Shown piece after piece: positions 6,413 to 14,424 of a stretch of 64,000 nucleotides of DNA. Made by a program: the position numbers and the translations under genes. The notes below the pieces were generated by a model. It did no database searches. It had not been told where the DNA came from and worked only from the letters and a program-made list of their open reading frames with translations. This DNA comes from Spirochaetaceae bacterium (GTDB taxonomy: Bacteria; Spirochaetota; Spirochaetia; Treponematales; Rectinemataceae): the NCBI GenBank assembly GCA_025355995.1, contig JANXYQ010000069.1:48407-112406 (forward strand), written 5' to 3'. The first letter of the stretch is position 1; every line of letters begins with the position of its first letter.

Positions 6413-9019
6413 ATGGATCCACGCGAGCTCCCCGTCTATCAGCAGAAGGAGCGTATTCTAGAGGCATTGAAGGGCCATCAGGTCATCGTCGTAGAGAGCC
6501 CGACCGGATCGGGCAAGACTACCCAGCTTCCGATCATCCTCCACGAGGCGGGCTACTCCAAGAACGGCCTGATCGGAGTGACCCAGCCGAGGCGCATCGC
6601 CGCGCTCTCGGTATCCGATTTCATAGCCAGGCAGCTAGGCGTCAAGGTATCGGGGCTCGTCGGCTACAAGATGCGCTTCGAGGACAGGACGAGCGACGCG
6701 ACGGCGATCAAGATAATGACCGACGGCATCCTCCTCCAGGAGATGAAGCTCGACCCCTCCCTTTCCCGGTACGGCGTGATAATGGTCGACGAGGCGCACG
6801 AGCGAAGCCTCAATATAGACTTCATCCTCGGACTCCTGAAACGCGTGCTGGAGGCGAGGCCGGAATTCAAGGTCATAGTCTCCTCGGCGACGATCAACGC
6901 GGAGGTCTTCTCCGAGTACTTCGGCGAGTGCCCGGTCGTAAAGATAGAGACCTCCATGTATCCCGTGACCCTCGTCTACGACCCGCCGCTCGCGGAGGGC
7001 TCCGAGCTCGATTTCCGCGCGGCCAACGACGCCATGCAGGCCAAGATCGAGCAGATAGTGTCGCGCATCGTCTCGGAGAAAAGGGAGGGCGACATCCTGA
7101 TCTTCCTCCCGGGCGAGAGGGCGATCAAGGATTGCATGCAACGCCTCGCCTTCGGCTCGGTAGGCGGGAAGCTGCACCTGATCCCGCTCTATTCGCGGCT
7201 CGGAAAGGACGAGCAGGAGCGCGTGTTCGAGAAGGCGCCGCTTTTCAAGACTAAGGTGGTCATCTCGACGAACATCGCCGAGACGAGCGTGACGATCGAC
7301 GGCGTGACTAGCGTGATCGACTCCGGCCTCGCGAAGCTCAATTACTACAACCCGAAGACCTTCACGTCGAGCCTCATCGAGACGCCGACCTCCAAGGCCT
7401 CGTCGAACCAAAGGAAGGGGAGGGCCGGGCGTACCCGTCCCGGGAATTGCTATCGGCTCTACTCGAGGGCCGATTTCGAGAATCGGCCGATCTTCACGAC
7501 GGAGGAGATCTACCGCACCGACCTGACCGAGGTCGTGCTCCGCATGGCCGAGCTCGGAATCAGCGAGTTCGAGCGCTTCGAATTCATCTCGGCTCCGTCC
7601 AAGTCGGGCATAGCCGGGGCGATCGACGCGCTCAGCCTGCTCGGCGCCCTCAATCCCGATCGGTCCCTCACGAAAGTGGGCGAGATGATGTGCGCCTTCC
7701 CACTCCTGCCCAGGCATTCGCGCATAATCGTCGAGGCGATACTGGCCTACCCCGACGTCGTCGACGAGGTGCTCATCGCAGCGAGCTTCCTCTCGACGAT
7801 GAGCCCGTACATCCTGCCCCCGGGCGAGGAAATGGAGGCCAGGCGCGCCCACCACGCCTTCCGCGATCCCGCGGGCGACTTCATCTCCTACCTCAAGATG
7901 TTCGCCGCCTTCAAGGCCGCGCGCGACGCCGGGCGATGGTGCGAGCGTAATTACCTCGACGAGCGCACGATGCTGGAGATCGTAAGGATCAAGGAGCAAC
8001 TCGAGCTGATCGTCTCGGCCATTGGCGTCCCCATCGCAGGGGGCGGCAGCGTCGACGACTATCTTTGCTGCGTGGGAAGGGGACTCATCCAGTTCGTGTG
8101 CGTGCGCCAGGACAGGGGCCTCTTCCGATCGCTCACGGCCGAGAAGATTCAGATTCATCCAGGCTCGGTCATGTACAAGGAAAACCCCCAATACATCGTC
8201 GCCGGCGAGATCGTACGCACCACACGCATGTACGCGATGTCCGTCTCGCCGCTGCGCAAGGATATGCTCGCCCGCATCTCGCCTAGGCTCGAGGGTTTGA
8301 TCGGCCGCGTTCCCGCGGGGATGCCGGCTCGGGCGGCGAGCCCCGGCGCCTTCGGGGCCCGCGGCGCCGAAGGCGCGGAGCGCGAGCGCGGAGCCCGCAG
8401 GGCGGCGCCTTCGCCGGAGCAGATCGCGGAGTCCTCGGCCGGGGGCCGGCGCCGGGACCGGGACTTCACCAACAAGATAAAGATCGCGTCGGAGGTCTTC
8501 GACCTCGCTGTCGACAAGAAGAAGAAAAAACTGGTGGAGCTTGAATGGGCCAGGCTGCGCAAGGTGCGCGAGGAACTGGACCGCGACTCCCTAGCCCTCT
8601 ACAAGGGGATAAAGGGCGTCGTCCTCCTGGGCCGGCAGCGGCTGCTGGACGGCGAGAAGCTGGACTTGATCCTCAAGATAGCCCCCTGGCTCGACCTCGA
8701 GGCCGACCTGGCCCGCGAATGGCCGCGGCGGCGCAATTTCAAGGCGGAGGAGGAGCTGACCGAGCTCATAGCCGCCCTGGGACACGTGATGCAGGTGTCC
8801 CGCGCGAAGGACAAGACGCAGGAACTCGGCTTCGTCGCCTTATTCACAGATTCGGAGGGCACCTACTGGTTCCGCTGCTCGCGGGGCTTCCACACGGCTC
8901 TGAACGAGAGCGTCGCCAGCCTGGAATGCCTGGTCGACGAGCTCGGCGAGGACACGAGCGCCGCGGACCGCGAGGCAGTCGGCTCGCTCTATCGAAAGCT
9001 TTCCTCTTTCTTCGAGTAA
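6413..9019 (+). CDS. hrpA: ATP-dependent RNA helicase, HrpA/DEAH family
   Basis: 868-residue DEAH-box helicase. Visible motifs: Walker A SPTGSGKTTQLP, TQPRRIAA (motif Ia), VDEAHERS (motif II), SSATIN (motif III) and QRKGRAGRTRPGNCYRLYS (motif VI). HA2 and OB-fold regions follow. A low-complexity Ala/Gly/Arg/Glu stretch around residues 635-680 separates the helicase core from a C-terminal region that is less familiar to me. In E. coli HrpA acts in mRNA processing and ribosome rescue; the role here is inferred. It is shorter than the ~1300-residue enterobacterial HrpA, as is common outside gamma-proteobacteria. Confidence 0.9.
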   Translation: MDPRELPVYQQKERILEALKGHQVIVVESPTGSGKTTQLPIILHEAGYSKNGLIGVTQPRRIAALSVSDFIARQLGVKVSGLVGYKMRFEDRTSDATAIKIMTDGILLQEMKLDPSLSRYGVIMVDEAHERSLNIDFILGLLKRVLEARPEFKVIVSSATINAEVFSEYFGECPVVKIETSMYPVTLVYDPPLAEGSELDFRAANDAMQAKIEQIVSRIVSEKREGDILIFLPGERAIKDCMQRLAFGSVGGKLHLIPLYSRLGKDEQERVFEKAPLFKTKVVISTNIAETSVTIDGVTSVIDSGLAKLNYYNPKTFTSSLIETPTSKASSNQRKGRAGRTRPGNCYRLYSRADFENRPIFTTEEIYRTDLTEVVLRMAELGISEFERFEFISAPSKSGIAGAIDALSLLGALNPDRSLTKVGEMMCAFPLLPRHSRIIVEAILAYPDVVDEVLIAASFLSTMSPYILPPGEEMEARRAHHAFRDPAGDFISYLKMFAAFKAARDAGRWCERNYLDERTMLEIVRIKEQLELIVSAIGVPIAGGGSVDDYLCCVGRGLIQFVCVRQDRGLFRSLTAEKIQIHPGSVMYKENPQYIVAGEIVRTTRMYAMSVSPLRKDMLARISPRLEGLIGRVPAGMPARAASPGAFGARGAEGAERERGARRAAPSPEQIAESSAGGRRRDRDFTNKIKIASEVFDLAVDKKKKKLVELEWARLRKVREELDRDSLALYKGIKGVVLLGRQRLLDGEKLDLILKIAPWLDLEADLAREWPRRRNFKAEEELTELIAALGHVMQVSRAKDKTQELGFVALFTDSEGTYWFRCSRGFHTALNESVASLECLVDELGEDTSAADREAVGSLYRKLSSFFE

Positions 9020-9053
9020 CGCTTCGCTAGGCCTTCGGCTAACGCTTCGCTAG
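9017..9053. repeat. Duplicated 14-bp element TAACGCTTCGCTAG spanning both stop codons
   Basis: TAACGCTTCGCTAG occurs at 9017-9030 and again at 9040-9053, separated by 9 bp. The first copy supplies the hrpA TAA stop and the second contains the trmB TAG stop on the other strand. The core AACGCTTCGC(T/C)AG recurs in the tandem repeat between rpsB and tsf. Confidence 0.7.
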
Positions 9054-9730
9054 ATACGATCGAACATGAGCTCCCAGCAGGCCCTGCCGTCCCGGGAGGC
9101 ATGGGCCTCGAACTTGGTCTCCGGCCGCCACTCCTGGCGAGGGGCGAAGCCCCCGAAGCGGTTGCGCAATCCGGCCGTGCGCGACAGGACGTCGAGGGAC
9201 CAAAGGGCGTAGTCCTCGATGTCGGTCACGAAATACAGATAGCCCCCGCGAGCGAGCCTCGACGCGAGTATCTCCGCCAGCCCCTCGCGGATAAGCCGGC
9301 GCTTATGGTGCCTTTTCTTCGGCCAGGGGTCGGGATAGAAGACGTGCAGGCCCGAGAACGCGCCCGGCTCGATCATGCTCTCGAAGACCTCGACGGCGTC
9401 GTGGCGGACGATCCGCACGTTGGCTATGCCCCGCGATTTCAGGTCCGAGAGGAGCCTACCGACGCCGGGCGTGTGGACCTCGAGGCCGAGATAGTTGATC
9501 CCCGGGTTCGCCTCGGCGATTTGCCAGGTAGCCCTGCCCATGCCGAATCCGATCTCGGCCACCACGGGATTCGCGTTCCCGAAGGCCGCGCCCAGGTCCA
9601 GTTTCGCCTTCGAGTCGAATTCCAGGCCATATCGCGACCATAGCTCGTCCAGCGCGCGTTTCTGCGCATCCGTCATCCTCCCCGCCCTGAGGACGTAGGT
9701 GCGGATCCCGCGGTCGCTCTCTTCGCTCAT
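9050..9730 (-). CDS. trmB: tRNA (guanine-N7-)-methyltransferase
   Basis: Uses S-adenosylmethionine to make m7G46 in tRNA. The 226-residue protein has the SAM-binding EIGFGMGRATWQIA and the family signature FYPDPWPKKRHHKRRL. The ATG at 9730 overlaps the stop of the upstream lipoprotein gene as ATGA. An open frame continues upstream to 9922, but the extra sequence is the shadow of the lipoprotein gene. It is the last gene of a hisS-lipoprotein-trmB operon. Confidence 0.93.
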   Translation of the reverse strand: MSEESDRGIRTYVLRAGRMTDAQKRALDELWSRYGLEFDSKAKLDLGAAFGNANPVVAEIGFGMGRATWQIAEANPGINYLGLEVHTPGVGRLLSDLKSRGIANVRIVRHDAVEVFESMIEPGAFSGLHVFYPDPWPKKRHHKRRLIREGLAEILASRLARGGYLYFVTDIEDYALWSLDVLSRTAGLRNRFGGFAPRQEWRPETKFEAHASRDGRACWELMFDRI

Positions 9731-10401
9731 TTCGCCTTTACCCTTTTCGAGAACGCGCCCATCCTGAGAGCGGGGTCGTAGCCATACGCGCCTAACTCTG
9801 CGGTCCTCAGGGAGATTTCCTGGCCGAAAACCGCGGAGAGGGGAGAGGGCGAGCCGGGCGCTGCGGGAGAACCTATCAGCGCGCCGGCGCCATCGAAGGC
9901 CAGAGCGAGGGTCTCTGGCCATGACGAGCTGATGGCGAGCCTGCCTCCCGAAAAGGACAGGGTTGGCGCCTTATTCCCAGGGAAGCTTCCCGATATACGA
10001 AATTCCTTTTCCGTTCGCTGCCCTGCCGCGTCGATCGCGATCATTCGATACGAGCCCCTGGCCAGGCCGGCGAGCTCGGGAGAGGCAAGGGCGGAAGCCC
10101 CGATCCAGGTGTCGGCGCCCTCGATCGCCTTGATCCAATCGGCGTCGGTCAGCTTCCATGCGAGGGCGGAGTCGTCGTTGACTACCCAGATTTCGCTGAT
10201 ATTGTCGAGCCCGTCCTCGTCCTTTAGGGAGGCGAACACCGAGAGGCTTTCGTAATCGGTTCCGCCTCCGGCGCCGAGGGCGGGCCGCGTCTCCAGCCGC
10301 CATTCGAGGGCGGCGATCTCGGGAAGCTTATTGCCGCAGCCCGTCCCGATAAGGCAGGCGAGAGCCGCGGCCGCGGCCAAACCCGCGTTCGCACTTATCA
10401 T
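9727..10401 (-). CDS. Putative lipoprotein of unknown function between hisS and trmB
   Basis: 224 residues. The N-terminus is short and hydrophobic and ends in LIGTGC, a plausible lipobox with lipidated Cys22. The mature part reads as a beta-rich domain (for example GSYRMIAIDAAGQRTEKEFRISG), possibly Ig-like, but I recognise no family. Both its start (with the hisS stop) and its stop (with the trmB start) are ATGA overlaps, so its translation is probably tied to two tRNA-related enzymes although it looks like an envelope protein. Confidence 0.72.
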   Translation of the reverse strand: MISANAGLAAAAALACLIGTGCGNKLPEIAALEWRLETRPALGAGGGTDYESLSVFASLKDEDGLDNISEIWVVNDDSALAWKLTDADWIKAIEGADTWIGASALASPELAGLARGSYRMIAIDAAGQRTEKEFRISGSFPGNKAPTLSFSGGRLAISSSWPETLALAFDGAGALIGSPAAPGSPSPLSAVFGQEISLRTAELGAYGYDPALRMGAFSKRVKAK

Positions 10402-11729
10402 GGCAGAGGCGGCGCGAGCAGCTCTCCCGCGCGGGCCACCAGCAGCGAGGCGTCCCCCGACGGGAGGTTTACGATGACGCTCTGGCGCGTCGCCAGGTTC
10501 CTCAGCTGGGCCGTGCCGCTCGAGGCCTCGTCGGCGCCGAGTATGACCGCCAGCGATATGCCCTTCTTCTCTGCATAGGCGAATTGCTGGGCGAGCTTGC
10601 GCTTTTCGGGGAAGACCTCCGCTGCGATGCCGCCGGCCCGTAGAGCGCGAGCGATGCGGTGATAGGAGGGAGAAAGCCCATCCTCTATCGCGAGTACGAG
10701 CACCTGCGTATATCCGGAGCGTCTTTTAATCTTGTCGAGCGCGTCCAGGGCGGCGAGGAGGCGGTCCAGCCCGATGGAGGAGCCGACGCCGGGCAAGCGC
10801 TTGGTGGTATACAGGCTGGCGAGCTCGTCGTAGCGGCCGCCGGAGCACACGGACCCGATTTCCGGCATAGCGTCGAGGCTGGTCTCGAATACGACGCCTG
10901 TATAATAATCGAGGCCCCTGGTTATCGACGGGTCGAGTTCCAGCTTCCCGGGGAAGCCGGCCTCGCTCGCGTTGCGCCAAATCTCGCGAAGCCTCAGCGT
11001 GTCGTCCGCGGGACCCCCGGCGTAGGCTTCGATCTTCGCGAGGGTCGACTCGAAATCCGCCTCTTTGGTCACGAACTCCAGCACTTTCGAGGCGACTCCT
11101 TCGCCGATCTCGGCCGAAAGGAGCCGCTTGACCTCGCCCGGGCCGATCTTCTCGAGCTTGTCGACGAGCCGAAGGACAGCGGCGGATTTCTCGCGGAGCC
11201 CCGAGCCCTCGAGGAAACGGTTGAAGATGCCGCGGTGATTGACGCGGACGGTGAAGCCCCCGATATCGAGGGCGGCCATCGCGTCGGCTATGAGGAGGAT
11301 GATATCGGTATCCGCAGAGGCCGAGTCCGTACCGACGATATCGAAGTCGCACTGCATGAATTCGCGGTAGCGGCCTCGCTGGGTGTTCTCGCCGCGCCAT
11401 ACCTTGGCCATGTGATAGCGCCTGAACGGGAGGTATAGCTCGTCGACATGCTCGGCCATGAAACGAGCGAAGGGCACCGTGAGGTCGAAGCGGAGCGCCA
11501 CGTCCCGCCCGCCTTTATCCTGGAAGCGGTAGACCTGCTTATCCGTCTCCCCGCCGCCCTTGCCCAGGAGGACCTCAGCGTACTCGAGGGCCGGAGTGTC
11601 GATAGGCACGAACCCGAAGGAACGGAACACCTTTTCGAGGACTTCCATCAGGGCTCGCCTCGCGGTCTCGTCCTGCGGCAGGTAGTCGCGAAAGCCCTTA
11701 AGGACCCTGGGTTCGATGATTTCGGACAT
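10398..11729 (-). CDS. hisS: Histidine-tRNA ligase
   Basis: Class II aminoacyl-tRNA synthetase, 443 residues. Visible are the N-terminal IEPRVLKGFRDYLP, the motif 2 region RYHMAKVWRGENTQRGR followed by FMQCDFDIVG, the His-specific RGLDYYTGVVFET, the motif 3 region PGVGSSIGLDRLL, and a C-terminal anticodon-binding domain (QVLVLAIEDG onward). The ATG at 11729 has a strong GGAGGG Shine-Dalgarno sequence, so an in-frame start 15 nt upstream is not needed. First gene of the hisS-lipoprotein-trmB operon. Confidence 0.96.
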   Translation of the reverse strand: MSEIIEPRVLKGFRDYLPQDETARRALMEVLEKVFRSFGFVPIDTPALEYAEVLLGKGGGETDKQVYRFQDKGGRDVALRFDLTVPFARFMAEHVDELYLPFRRYHMAKVWRGENTQRGRYREFMQCDFDIVGTDSASADTDIILLIADAMAALDIGGFTVRVNHRGIFNRFLEGSGLREKSAAVLRLVDKLEKIGPGEVKRLLSAEIGEGVASKVLEFVTKEADFESTLAKIEAYAGGPADDTLRLREIWRNASEAGFPGKLELDPSITRGLDYYTGVVFETSLDAMPEIGSVCSGGRYDELASLYTTKRLPGVGSSIGLDRLLAALDALDKIKRRSGYTQVLVLAIEDGLSPSYHRIARALRAGGIAAEVFPEKRKLAQQFAYAEKKGISLAVILGADEASSGTAQLRNLATRQSVIVNLPSGDASLLVARAGELLAPPLP

Positions 11730-11744
11730 GTTCCCTCCGCGCAC

Positions 11745-11773
11745 ATTATGCCCGCCGGCGCCGCCAACTTCAA
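11745..11773 (-). promoter_or_regulatory. Predicted hisS promoter with a short leader
   Basis: Minus strand: TTGAAG at 11773-11768, a 17-nt spacer, CATAAT at 11750-11745, then 15 nt to the ATG at 11729. The leader would be about 8-9 nt and consists almost entirely of the GGAGGG ribosome-binding site. Confidence 0.5.
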
Positions 11774-11810
11774 GGCCGGCGAGCTTCTCTCGCCAACGCG
11801 AGCCAGATCC

Positions 11811-11839
11811 TTGACGCTCGCTAGTAGTCTGTACATTAT
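11811..11839 (+). promoter_or_regulatory. Predicted coaX promoter, leaderless geometry
   Basis: TTGACG at 11811-11816, a 17-nt spacer and CATTAT at 11834-11839, then 6 nt (CTCTAC) to the ATG at 11846. No Shine-Dalgarno sequence is present. Confidence 0.55.
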
Positions 11840-11845
11840 CTCTAC

Positions 11846-12622
11846 ATGCTGCTTGTCATCGACGTGGGGAACACGAATATCTGCGGGGGCATCTACGACG
11901 ACTCGAAGGGCGCCAAGCTCGCCCATACTCTCCGCATCCATACCGTTCCCAAGAAGACCGAGGATGAATACTCCACGATCTTCAAGGCCATTCTCCTCGA
12001 CCGGGGCATAGCTCCCTCATATATAAGCGAGGTAGTGCTAAGCTCTGTTGTCCCGTCGCTCACCGAGGCGATGTGCACCATGTGCGAGCGCCTTTTCGGC
12101 GTGTTCCCCATCGTGCTCGGCCCCGAAGTCTACGCCCGCTTGCCCCTTTCGATACCGAGTCCCCACGAGATAGGAGCCGACCTCGTCGCGGACGCCCTCG
12201 CCGCCTGGCGAAAGACTGGAGGCGCGTCGATCGTCGTCGACTTCGGGACCGCTCTGACCTTTACCTGCGTCGGCCACGAGTCCAATATCCTCGGAGTCGC
12301 CATCGCCCCGGGCCTCGGCACGGCCGTAAACGCGCTATCGCGGGACACAGCGCAATTGCCTTTCGTGCAGCTCGTAGCGCCGCCGAAGGCGATCGGGACC
12401 AATACGATCATGGCGATCCAAGCCGGGGTGATCCACGGCTACATAGGCCTCGTCGAGCATATGGTGACGAAGATCAAGTCCGAGGTGGGCGGGGAAATCC
12501 GGGTTATCGCGACGGGGGGCTTAAGCAAGACCATAGCGAGCCTCACGGAGGCCTTCGATTCGATCGACCCGGACCTAACCCTCGACGGCCTCGCCTTCGT
12601 CGCGGAATACGTCTCGGCTTAA
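11846..12622 (+). CDS. coaX: Type III pantothenate kinase
   Basis: Phosphorylates pantothenate, the first step of coenzyme A synthesis. 258 residues, in the ASKHA fold. Visible are the N-terminal phosphate loop IDVGNTNICGGIY, HEIGADLVADALAAW, the second motif VVDFGTALTFTCV, GVAIAPGLGTAVNAL and the C-terminal VIATGGLSKTIA. It lies on the plus strand, divergent from hisS, and has its own promoter ending 6 nt from the ATG. It converges with the unknown gene at 12632. Confidence 0.95.
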   Translation: MLLVIDVGNTNICGGIYDDSKGAKLAHTLRIHTVPKKTEDEYSTIFKAILLDRGIAPSYISEVVLSSVVPSLTEAMCTMCERLFGVFPIVLGPEVYARLPLSIPSPHEIGADLVADALAAWRKTGGASIVVDFGTALTFTCVGHESNILGVAIAPGLGTAVNALSRDTAQLPFVQLVAPPKAIGTNTIMAIQAGVIHGYIGLVEHMVTKIKSEVGGEIRVIATGGLSKTIASLTEAFDSIDPDLTLDGLAFVAEYVSA

Positions 12623-12631
12623 CGGATAATC

Positions 12632-13072
12632 CTATTCCTTCAGCAGCTCGGAGAGCTCGTCCTGCGAGACGAGGTCCGTCTCCGCCTCTCCCGCCAGCGA
12701 TGACCTGAGCAGTCCGCCTAGGCGGCCCAGAAGCGCGCGCTGCTCCGCCGCGGCCGCTCCGAGGCGCTGGCCGTCGCCGGCGAAGGCTTGGGCCCGCGGA
12801 TAGCCCGCTCCCGAGATGCGGTCCAGCACCCCCGAAAAGGCCTTGACGGTCCGTTCCAGCAGCTTCAGGTATTCGGCCCGCTCGATAAGCAGGGTGTTCT
12901 GCTCGAGCAGGGAGCCGAAAAGCCTGAGGCTCCTATCGAGGAAGTCTACGTCGGCCGCGACGCGCTCGGCGAAGTATTCGGGATCCGTCTCCGTCGAAAG
13001 GATGAGGTCCAGGGACTTGACCAGGACGCTCAAGGAGAACAGGTCGTCCTGGTAGTGTATCATTTGGGGCAT
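12632..13072 (-). CDS. Conserved-looking protein of unknown function
   Basis: 146 residues, rich in Leu, Glu and Ala. It is predicted to be largely helical, for example LFGSLLEQNTLLIERAEYLK, and is probably cytoplasmic (no signal peptide or membrane segment). I do not recognise a family. The start is the ATG at 13072; an alternative ATG lies 9 nt downstream. It faces coaX tail to tail with a 9-nt gap and is divergent from the rpsF operon. Confidence 0.7.
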   Translation of the reverse strand: MPQMIHYQDDLFSLSVLVKSLDLILSTETDPEYFAERVAADVDFLDRSLRLFGSLLEQNTLLIERAEYLKLLERTVKAFSGVLDRISGAGYPRAQAFAGDGQRLGAAAAEQRALLGRLGGLLRSSLAGEAETDLVSQDELSELLKE

Positions 13073-13085
13073 GGCTATTGACTTA

Positions 13086-13114
13086 ATGATCGGCTATCGC
13101 CGCCTTCTCGTAAA
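13086..13114 (-). promoter_or_regulatory. Possible promoter of the unknown gene at 12632-13072
   Basis: Minus strand: TTTACG at 13114-13109, a 17-nt spacer and GATCAT at 13091-13086. The ATG is 13 nt further on, giving a leader of about 6 nt. Confidence 0.35.
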
Positions 13115-13117
13115 GTA

Positions 13118-13147
13118 TTGATGAAGCATATCTCTTCATGGTATAAA
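13118..13147 (+). promoter_or_regulatory. Predicted promoter of the rpsF-ssb-rpsR-rplI operon
   Basis: TTGATG at 13118-13123, an 18-nt spacer and TATAAA at 13142-13147. Unlike the single-gene promoters nearby, it leaves a leader of about 105 nt before rpsF, which contains structured elements. Confidence 0.55.
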
Positions 13148-13159
13148 ACTGGGGCCTAT

Positions 13160-13236
13160 GCGCCCTTCCTCCCCGGGAGGGCGCAGGAAAGCGAACCCAT
13201 CCGCCTATAAGGCGGACCCATCCGCCTATAAGGCGG
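13160..13236 (+). promoter_or_regulatory. Structured rpsF leader: one hairpin plus two tandem hairpins
   Basis: A perfect 7-bp stem GCGCCCT/AGGGCGC spans 13160-13184. It is followed by two identical 21-bp direct repeats (13195-13215 and 13216-13236), each containing the hairpin CCGCC-TATAA-GGCGG. In several bacteria the S6:S18 complex binds a CCG-containing structure in the rpsF leader to repress its own operon; this leader may do the same, but the match to that motif is my inference. The element ends 22 nt before the rpsF ATG. Confidence 0.5.
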
Positions 13237-13258
13237 ATAAAGTCCATTGGGAGGAACC

Positions 13259-13540
13259 ATGAGACAGTATGAGCTAGTCGCCGTCTTTCCCCCGGAAGAA
13301 GAACTCTTCCGTCAGGGAAAAGAGGCGGTGGTCGCGGAGCTCGCCAAGCAGGGAGCCGCGGACGTCAAGGAAACGGACATGGGCGACCGTCCGCTCGCGT
13401 ACACGATCAAGAAGAAGGAGCGCGGCCACTACATCCTCTTCGTGATGAACCTCGACCCGCAGCACGTGACCCCCGCGGAGAAGATGTTCAAGCTGAACCC
13501 CAATCTCCTCAAGTACCTGTTCGTCAGGGCTGAGGACTGA
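13259..13540 (+). CDS. rpsF: 30S ribosomal protein S6
   Basis: 93-residue S6, binding partner of S18 in the central domain of the small subunit. It begins MRQYELVAVFPPEEE and has the typical DRPLAYTIKKKERGHYILF segment. The ATG at 13259 follows GGGAGG at good spacing; an in-frame start 12 nt upstream would place the ribosome-binding site inside the gene. First gene of the rpsF-ssb-rpsR cluster. Confidence 0.95.
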   Translation: MRQYELVAVFPPEEELFRQGKEAVVAELAKQGAADVKETDMGDRPLAYTIKKKERGHYILFVMNLDPQHVTPAEKMFKLNPNLLKYLFVRAED

Positions 13541-13557
13541 GGTAGGGGGGACAGGAT

Positions 13558-14034
13558 ATGAGCGATCTCGCCGTCGCCGTCATCGTAGGCAGGCTCACGC
13601 GCGACGCGGAGCTTAAATACACGAATTCGGGGCAGGCCGTCTGCCATTTTTCCGTCGCGACGGGTTCGCGGCGAAAAAAGGCCGATCAGTGGGTCGAGGA
13701 GTCCAGTTTCTGGGACGTGGACCTGTGGGGCAAGCAAGGCGAGTCGATCAACCAGTACCTCACGAAAGGCAAGCTCGTCGCGGTGGAGGGCTCCATGCGC
13801 CAGGATAAATGGGAGCAGGACGGCCAGACGAGGTCAAAGATCCTCATCACAGCCAATAACGTCCAGCTCCTCGGGTCCTCGGGCGGGCAAGGCGGCCCTT
13901 CCGGCCAAGGCTCGGCGTACGAGAGACCGCAGCCAGCCGCCCAAGCGCCGAGGACGGGCGGCGCCCCCTCGAGCCCTCCCGGACCCGGGCCCGGATCCGG
14001 AAGCGACGATTTCACCGACGATATCCCGTTCTGA
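13558..14034 (+). CDS. ssb: Single-stranded DNA-binding protein
   Basis: 158 residues. The N-terminal OB fold (LAVAVIVGRLTRDAELKYT, FWDVDLWGKQGESINQYL) is followed by a Gly/Pro/Gln-rich linker and the acidic tip DDFTDDIPF, which recruits replication and repair partners. Located between rpsF and rpsR, its usual place, with a GGGGGACAGG ribosome-binding site. Confidence 0.96.
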   Translation: MSDLAVAVIVGRLTRDAELKYTNSGQAVCHFSVATGSRRKKADQWVEESSFWDVDLWGKQGESINQYLTKGKLVAVEGSMRQDKWEQDGQTRSKILITANNVQLLGSSGGQGGPSGQGSAYERPQPAAQAPRTGGAPSSPPGPGPGSGSDDFTDDIPF

Positions 14035-14059
14035 TCGGCGAAAATAAGGAGAAGATGAT

Positions 14060-14401
14060 ATGTCCGATTCGAGAGACCAGATGGATTCGAGGCCGTCGCG
14101 CCAGGATGGCGCGCGCCAGGATAGCGACGGCTCCTCAGAGCCCAGGAAAGACGGAGAGGATCGCGGAGCGGGCGGTCCCCGCCGCGGCAAGGGATTCTTC
14201 AAGAAGAAGGTCTGCAAATTCTGCACCCAGAAGATAAAGGTCGAGTATAAGGACGTCGACGCCATGCGTCGCTTCGTGACGGAGCGCGGCAAGATCCTCC
14301 CCAGGAGGATCACCGGCACCTGCGCCAAGCATCAGCGAGTGCTCGCCATCGGCATCAAGAGGGCTAGGGCCTTGGCCTTCCTGCCCTACGTCGCGAAGTA
14401 A
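14060..14401 (+). CDS. rpsR: 30S ribosomal protein S18 with a charged N-terminal extension
   Basis: 113 residues versus about 75-90 for most S18 proteins. The conserved core starts at about residue 45 ([15 protein letters not shown]) and includes the CxxC pair, [14 protein letters not shown] and the C-terminal [23 protein letters not shown]. The first 40 or so residues are low-complexity Asp/Ser/Arg/Gly and probably disordered. The ATG at 14060 follows AAGGAGA; no internal ATG near the core has a good ribosome-binding site, so the extension looks real. Confidence 0.94.
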   Translation: MSDSRDQMDSRPSRQDGARQDSDGSSEPRKDGEDRGAGGPRRGKGFFKKKVCKFCTQKIKVEYKDVDAMRRFVTERGKILPRRITGTCAKHQRVLAIGIKRARALAFLPYVAK

Positions 14402-14424
14402 GGGAAAGCGCTACTAGCGAAGCT

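Noticed and set aside
13195..13236. Tandem 21-bp repeats as a possible CRISPR array
   Set aside because: Only two copies, directly adjacent without spacers, each a small hairpin in an rpsF leader; no cas genes nearby.
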